From contig BSQZ01000052.1 of assembly GCA_033239005.1 (NCBI GenBank), forward strand, positions 1-64,000: a DNA stretch of 64,000 bases. Direction: 5' to 3'. A model generated the notes under the pieces. That model searched no databases. It was given only the letters and a program-made list of their open reading frames with translations, and was not told where the DNA came from. This document shows positions 46,285 to 64,000 of the stretch, piece after piece. A program made the position numbers and the translations under genes. Position 1 is the first letter of the stretch; each line of letters begins with the position of its first letter. Source of the DNA: Lamellibrachia satsuma (lineage: Eukaryota > Annelida > Polychaeta > Sabellida > Siboglinidae).

Positions 46285-49027
46285 GTGCAGGGGGGTTACC
46301 TAGAGGTGTCTCAAGCAGAACAAGAGGCCACTAGCACAGATAAACCAATATCAAATCATCCGAAAAACATCTCTGAAAAAGGTTATAGATGCGTATGTTT
46401 AAATGCAAGGACCATAGTAAATAAGAAAAACGAATTAAACATTATGGTAGAAGACATTGACCCTCACATAATTGGTATAACTGAATCATGGGCCAACATA
46501 GATATAACATATGCTGAATTAGGACTGACAGGATATGTAATGTTTAGGAAAGATCGAATAGGAAGAAGGGGCGGGGGAGTTACTTTATATGTTAAAGAAT
46601 CTATTCAGGCTTACGAAATAAAACTAGAAAGGGAAGCAGATTGCGATGAAGCTGTTTGGTGCAAAATTGTTTCAGGAAATAAAAAATTAACTATTGGATT
46701 AGTTTACCGAAGTCCAAACATAAACGAAGAGGACAACACAAAAATAAAAACGCTATAAAGGAAGTTAGTAAAGGGGAATATATCATAATGGGAGATTTTA
46801 GCCATGGACACATACAATGGAATTCGCTAGAGAGCACAGGGATTGAGGACCAACAATTTCTATTTTTAATCCAGGATAGCTTTCTTACTCAGCACGTACT
46901 AGAACCAACCAGGAGAGAAAATGTTTTGTCATCACAAAAAGAATTAGTGGACAATGTAAAAATATTTGAACCATTGTGACCATAATCAAATACATTTTGA
47001 CATCAATGTAAAATCAGAAAGTAAAAATAAGAACGTACAAGAGAAACTTCCACAAAGGTAACTACAAAGATATGAGAAAATACTTAGCAAAGCTAGATTG
47101 GAATAACATGCTGATGAATAAGACCGCAATTAAATGTTGGAATATTCTAAAATATGAAATTGAGAGGGTTTATAGGCGTACCAGAAAGGAAGAAGACTAT
47201 GCAAAATACAAAGAGGCACTTAATGCAGCTACAACTGAAATCAGACAATCTAAAAGAAGCTATGAGCAAAAACTAGCATGTAACATAAAAAATGACAGCA
47301 AGAGTTTTTATGCATATGTCAGGTGTAAACAAAACGTACAAGACAAGGTTGGACCTCTAGAAGACAGTGCTGGAAATATAATATGACAGGGGTTTTTAAT
47401 GGCGGAAGACCTAAATGGTTACTTCAGTTCTGTGTTTACCAAAGAAGATATTAGTTCATTACCAGTTGCTGATGCTAAATTTCAGGGGGCTAAATCTGAC
47501 TATTTAGGTCCGTTAGTTGTAACTCCAGAATTGGTAGCTAAGAAAATAAAGGCAATGAAGGATAACAAATCACCGGGAGTGGATGGGATTCCTCCAAAAT
47601 TACTAATGGAAACAGTAGAACAAATCAGCATACCACTTGCAAGAGTATTCAACTTGTCATTAAAAGAGGGAGTTGTTCCGTTTGAATGGAAAGAAGCAAA
47701 CATCATACCATTATATAAAAAGAGTTCGAGAAATAAGTCAGAGAATTACAGACCAGTGAGTTTAACGTCGGTGATTTGTAAATTATTAGAAAGGTTAATT
47801 AAAGACCATATGGTGGACTTCCTCGTTAAGCATAAATTATTAAATTCATCTCAACATGGATTCCTTAAAGCGAGGTCATGCTTAACAAATATGTTATGTT
47901 TTTTGGAAGAAATCACTAAGTGGATAGACGTGGGATCGCCAGTAGATATTATCTACTTAGATTTTCAGAAAGCTTTTGACAAAGTGCAACATCAAAGATT
48001 ACTACTTAAATTAAAAGCCCATGGTATCGGGGATAGCATAACTGACTGGATGGAACAATGGCTGACTGACAGAAGACAACGAGTTGTAGTAGATGGAGAA
48101 GTTTCAAATTGGAAATCGGTTTTGAGTGGGGTACCTCAAGGATCAGTATTAGGACCTATATTATTATTAATTTCTATCAATGACTTGGACGACAGTATAA
48201 CAAGTAACGTACTGAAATTTGCGGATGACACAAAACTGTTTAGAAAGGTTAATACTGATGGTGATAAACAACATTTACAAAACGATCTAGACAGATTAGT
48301 GAAATGGTCTGAGAAATGGCAGATGTTGTTCAATTTTGGGAAATGTAAATGCCTACATAGAGGACATGGGAACTTGAATGTAAACTATAAAATGGGAGAT
48401 ACTGTTCTGGGTACTACTGTAAAAGAAAAGTACTTAGGAGTTACAATAAGCGCTGATATGAACGTTTCAGAGCAGTGTGGTATTGCAGCTTCAAAGGGTA
48501 ATCAAATTCTTGGATTGATTAGAAGAAACATAACATACAAGGGAAAAAAGTTAATTATACCTCTTTATAAAGCAATAGTTAGACCTCATTTAGAATACTG
48601 TATACAAACATGGAGACCATATCGTAAGAAGGATATAGATACGCTTGAACGCATACAAAGGAGAGCAACTAAAATGATTCCAGAACTGAGAGACCTTAGT
48701 TATGAAGAACGCCTGAAAGAATGTGGTTTAACAATTCTAGAGACAAGGAGGTTAAGAGGAGATCAGATTGCAGTTTTTAAGATGTTGAATGGATATGAAA
48801 ATATTGATAGAAATATGTTTTTCTCATTCAAGAAGGATAGCAGAACTAGAGGACATGAGGTAAAATTAGTAAAGGATCAATGTAGATTGGACATCAAGAA
48901 GCACTCGTTCTCACAGAAGACCATAAATGAATGGAACAAATTGTCTACAGATTGTGTAACTGCTAGCAGCGTGAATATGTTTAAAAACAAGGTTGACACA
49001 TATCTCAGGAGGGCGGGTTATAAGTAG
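46285..49027 (+). pseudogene. LINE ORF2: APE endonuclease plus reverse transcriptase
   Basis: Endonuclease: LNARTIVNKKNEL, IIGITESWAN (catalytic Glu), RGGGVTLYVK, VYRSPN, then a one-base loss in an A run near 46745 and MGDFSHGHIQW (46788 on). About nine bases of the IV block after ENVL are missing, and a small loss before TGACCATAATC places the SDHN block out of frame. Another shift near 47030 restores the frame (from 47036). A TGA at 47384-47386 precedes the long RT frame (47399-49027). RT landmarks by residue of that frame: SPGVDGIPP 58-66, YLDFQKAFD 186-194, GVPQGSVLGP 244-253, FADD 274-277, then KEKYLGVTIS. The thumb and C-terminus look complete. The RT core itself has no stop. Confidence 0.92.
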
Positions 49028-49274
49028 ATGAACATTGTTGGACTCTCGATAAGCCAATGGCTTCCTTGTCCACTTGCCATCTGGGCCTTTGGCTTGGATG
49101 GCAAATCTTGTTAAATCTTGTTAAATCATAGTCTGATTTGAACAGAATTTCTGAATTCTTTTTTCCAAATTGTCAATTGCCACATATCAACAAGCGGACT
49201 CTTTGTTCAAATTTGGACAACATTTATGTTCTCACCTCAGATGTTCAAATGGTGTACAAATGTATGTGTAACAA

Positions 49275-49625
49275 TGGTTAATGTATTTTGACATTGTCCA
49301 CTAATTCATGTTATGACGACAAACCTACATCTAATACATTCCCTCCTGTGGTTGGTTCTAGCACGTGTTGAGAACAAAGCTATCCAGTATTAAACATATA
49401 CGTTTTTGGTCATCACCCCCTGTACTCTCTAAACATTTCCATTATATGAGTGAGTGGCTACAATCTCCCATTACGATACATTCCCTTTTACTCACATCCT
49501 TTATTGCATTTTGTATTTTTGTTTTATCCTCTTCGTTTATGTTTGGACTTCGGTAAATTAATCAACTAGTTCGTGTTGATTTTCATGTTACTATATGGCA
49601 CCAAACAGCTTCATCACAATCTGCT
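49275..49625 (-). mobile_element. CR1-like LINE endonuclease fragment, inverted
   Basis: The reverse strand matches LINE 46638 to about 46985 (GATTGTGATGAAGCTG..., CCAAACATAAACGAAGAGGA, ATGGGAGAT). It keeps bases lost from the longer copy at two of its breaks, so it is an independent insertion. It lies 150 bp after the LINE 3' end in the opposite orientation. Confidence 0.85.
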
Positions 49626-49682
49626 TAAGGAATTAGTTAGGTTTAAGGAATTAGTTTTGTGACCACAATAAACCGGCGGTAG

Positions 49683-49728
49683 ATGGCGTCGCTGCACGCG
49701 TTGCTGCAGCGCGGATCTAGGATCGGAG
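49683..49728 (+). CDS. Possible first exon (MASLHALLQRGSRIG)
   Basis: ATG with a fair start context, 15 codons (basic and hydrophobic, like a mitochondrial presequence), and a donor GAG/GTAAAT. The region is less AT-rich than its surroundings. No second exon was found, so this is weak. Confidence 0.3.
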
Positions 49729-50869
49729 GTAAATTTTCTATCTGGCTGTTGCTGTAGTAGGGGCGAATATCTCGTTCATCAAAAGCTTAAGTATTTTCAT
49801 GAAACGTGAAACCTTACAAAAACGCCATAAACAGAGCAATAAACACGTCTTTCGTGTCTGTATGCATTCTTATATGTATATCACTAAAGTTACCTGACAA
49901 TAACCATGTAGAAGTGTGAAATTATTACCTTTTTGTCAGAAAGCATGTGCTTGTCAAAGTTTGTATATAACCGGATGTTGTTGTGAGCGAGAATAGCAAA
50001 CGGGATTTCCATAGATCTTTATAAGGTCACGCTAAGAATTGCCGTCTGCTGGCCATATAGTTACATCATTAATAATGCCCCTATAAACTACTAACTTACT
50101 AACGGGTGTTTTATTTATGTCTGTGCTGCTGGCCCATTCTGGCCTTATTCTACACGAAATCGCGTTTGATCATGTGACCCAAAGGCAACATCACGTGCGC
50201 AGTATGGCGGCTATTTATGAAATTTTTTCTGTGTGACCGATAAATGTACTCATAAATAATTATTTGGAGCACATTTCTTCAGTTTCTTGACGCCTAAGTG
50301 TCAGTTGTATGTCACGGAATACATAAGTGAAACGGTTAGTGCGTATCGGTTTTAAAACTTAAGTTATTAGTTCCGTAGCCATTTGGCTACGGAAAGCCCA
50401 AATTGGCGAGTTAGTAAAACCCGGTGTGGACTTTCGCCCCAGAGACGAAGAGTGGGGCGGACAATTTTGCCTAGAAAGAAGACAACGCATTTCGTTGAAA
50501 CAAAACAGTATTTTCTTTCAAAGTGACACATATAAGTTACACGGATTTTTCTACAGCTTATCAAAACATCAGTTCGCGATTAACTGAATTCATTACAATT
50601 GTTAACGCGTTCTCACAGTCTGTCACGTCGCCTAAACATAGCGTGCTTGAGATGGCTGACATCACATTGGCATGATCAACCAGCGACCAAGACCATGATG
50701 AGAATTTATGAATTCACGTGTTGTCTGCGTGTGCCGACGTTGACGAAGGCTATTTCTCCTCGTGCTGTGCTGGAATGCTTGAATACAAGTAGGAATGGAT
50801 GGCGAACGGCGGAAATATCCGACGCACACTATGGGTGAATTGTGATGGCTTTGTGGAACCGTTCCGTCG
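49729..50869. other. Intergenic; no gene supported
   Basis: Region between the possible exon at 49683 and the end of the DUF885 gene. I see no clear gene or terminator; polyadenylation signals for the DUF885 gene were not located with confidence. Confidence 0.35.
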
Positions 50870-63670
<12,801 letters not shown>

Positions 63671-64000
63671 TCATTTGCAATTCAGTGCACTTTAGCACTT
63701 TCCGTTGGTGCTACACTTGTTGACACTGATGACGTTTTGTTGTGTTAACGAGACTATGCAATATTCACATAAAGCTTGCCAGTTTGTGCGTAAGGTATGG
63801 CTCATTTAAATCAGTAACAAGTACTTTATCGACCGGGAGCAAACGAATGGTTAAAAAAGTGTTATTGGGTCAATACTGCGATTATCGAACGACTGTGTTG
63901 ATGTTTCACTAACAAAAGCCACTGCGATCTAATTGTGTGACAGGAACACTCAATGTTTGACAAAACGCCCTTACGATTAGACCCGATCTGTGAAACTTGA

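Larger units (their letters stand above)
45103..49128 (+). mobile_element. CR1-like LINE, near full length, inactive
   Basis: Order of parts: ORF1 (zinc finger plus SGNH esterase), ORF2 (APE endonuclease plus reverse transcriptase), short 3' UTR, and a tail of about 2.5 units of AATCTTGTTA. The RT has FADD and the PHD-plus-esterase ORF1 seen in many CR1 elements. There are at least five frame breaks. Fragments of the same family lie at 4016-4206, 44127-44222, 49275-49625 and 58714-58800. The 5' limit is uncertain; 45009-45102 may be 5' UTR. Confidence 0.92.

Overview
This is intron-rich, AT-rich animal nuclear DNA. Spliced genes with GT-AG (and one GC-AG) introns, a CR1-type LINE, MULE, hAT, pogo and THAP-type transposon relics, and very many mini- and microsatellites rule out a prokaryote or a virus. 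The repeat style, above all tandem arrays that straddle 5' splice sites, is what I recall being described as 'mirage' minisatellites in amphioxus, so a cephalochordate is my best guess. This is inference; another marine invertebrate is possible.

Layout. 0.2-2.1 kb (-): an intron-containing integrase-domain gene with a stop, and two further exons of an unknown gene. 3.7-4.2 kb: a MULE transposase fragment cut by a LINE fragment. 4.2-6.4 kb: first copy of a 2.2-2.3 kb duplicated block (second copy 41.3-43.6 kb). 6.5-12.1 kb (-): three exons of a UBE4A-like ubiquitin E4 factor, with a small acidic two-exon gene and a pogo-like element in its intron. 13.9-14.2 kb (-): two exons of an unknown gene. 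15.5-16.5 kb: a hAT element with a perfect 8-bp target duplication. 17.0-17.4 kb (-): a broken THAP domain. 18.8-24.7 kb: a direct duplication whose first copy carries exons of an unidentified (+) gene and whose second copy is decayed, with an RT relic between. 25.7-38 kb: minisatellites, a 490-bp tandem duplication, and a long inverted repeat carrying MULE transposase pieces. 38.1-41 kb: FLYWCH-like and other transposon debris. 45.1-49.1 kb (+): a near full-length CR1-like LINE with several frame breaks.

50.9-63.7 kb (-) holds the best gene: a 16- or 17-exon DUF885-family (PF05960) zincin-like protein whose exon phases all fit and whose C-terminus is complete. It keeps the HExxPGxH and GWALYAE landmarks but differs from the family at two usual residues.

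The most interesting signal is that five 5' splice sites in two genes (19251, 20991, 51879, 53681, 61021) sit inside tandem repeats of 17 to about 98 bp that begin in the exon and run into the intron, while none of the 3' splice sites I located does. A sixth array (12 bp, about 63 units) starts 10 nt inside another intron. The genes here do not form a pathway; the shared theme is repeat birth at donor sites and dense transposon debris between genes.
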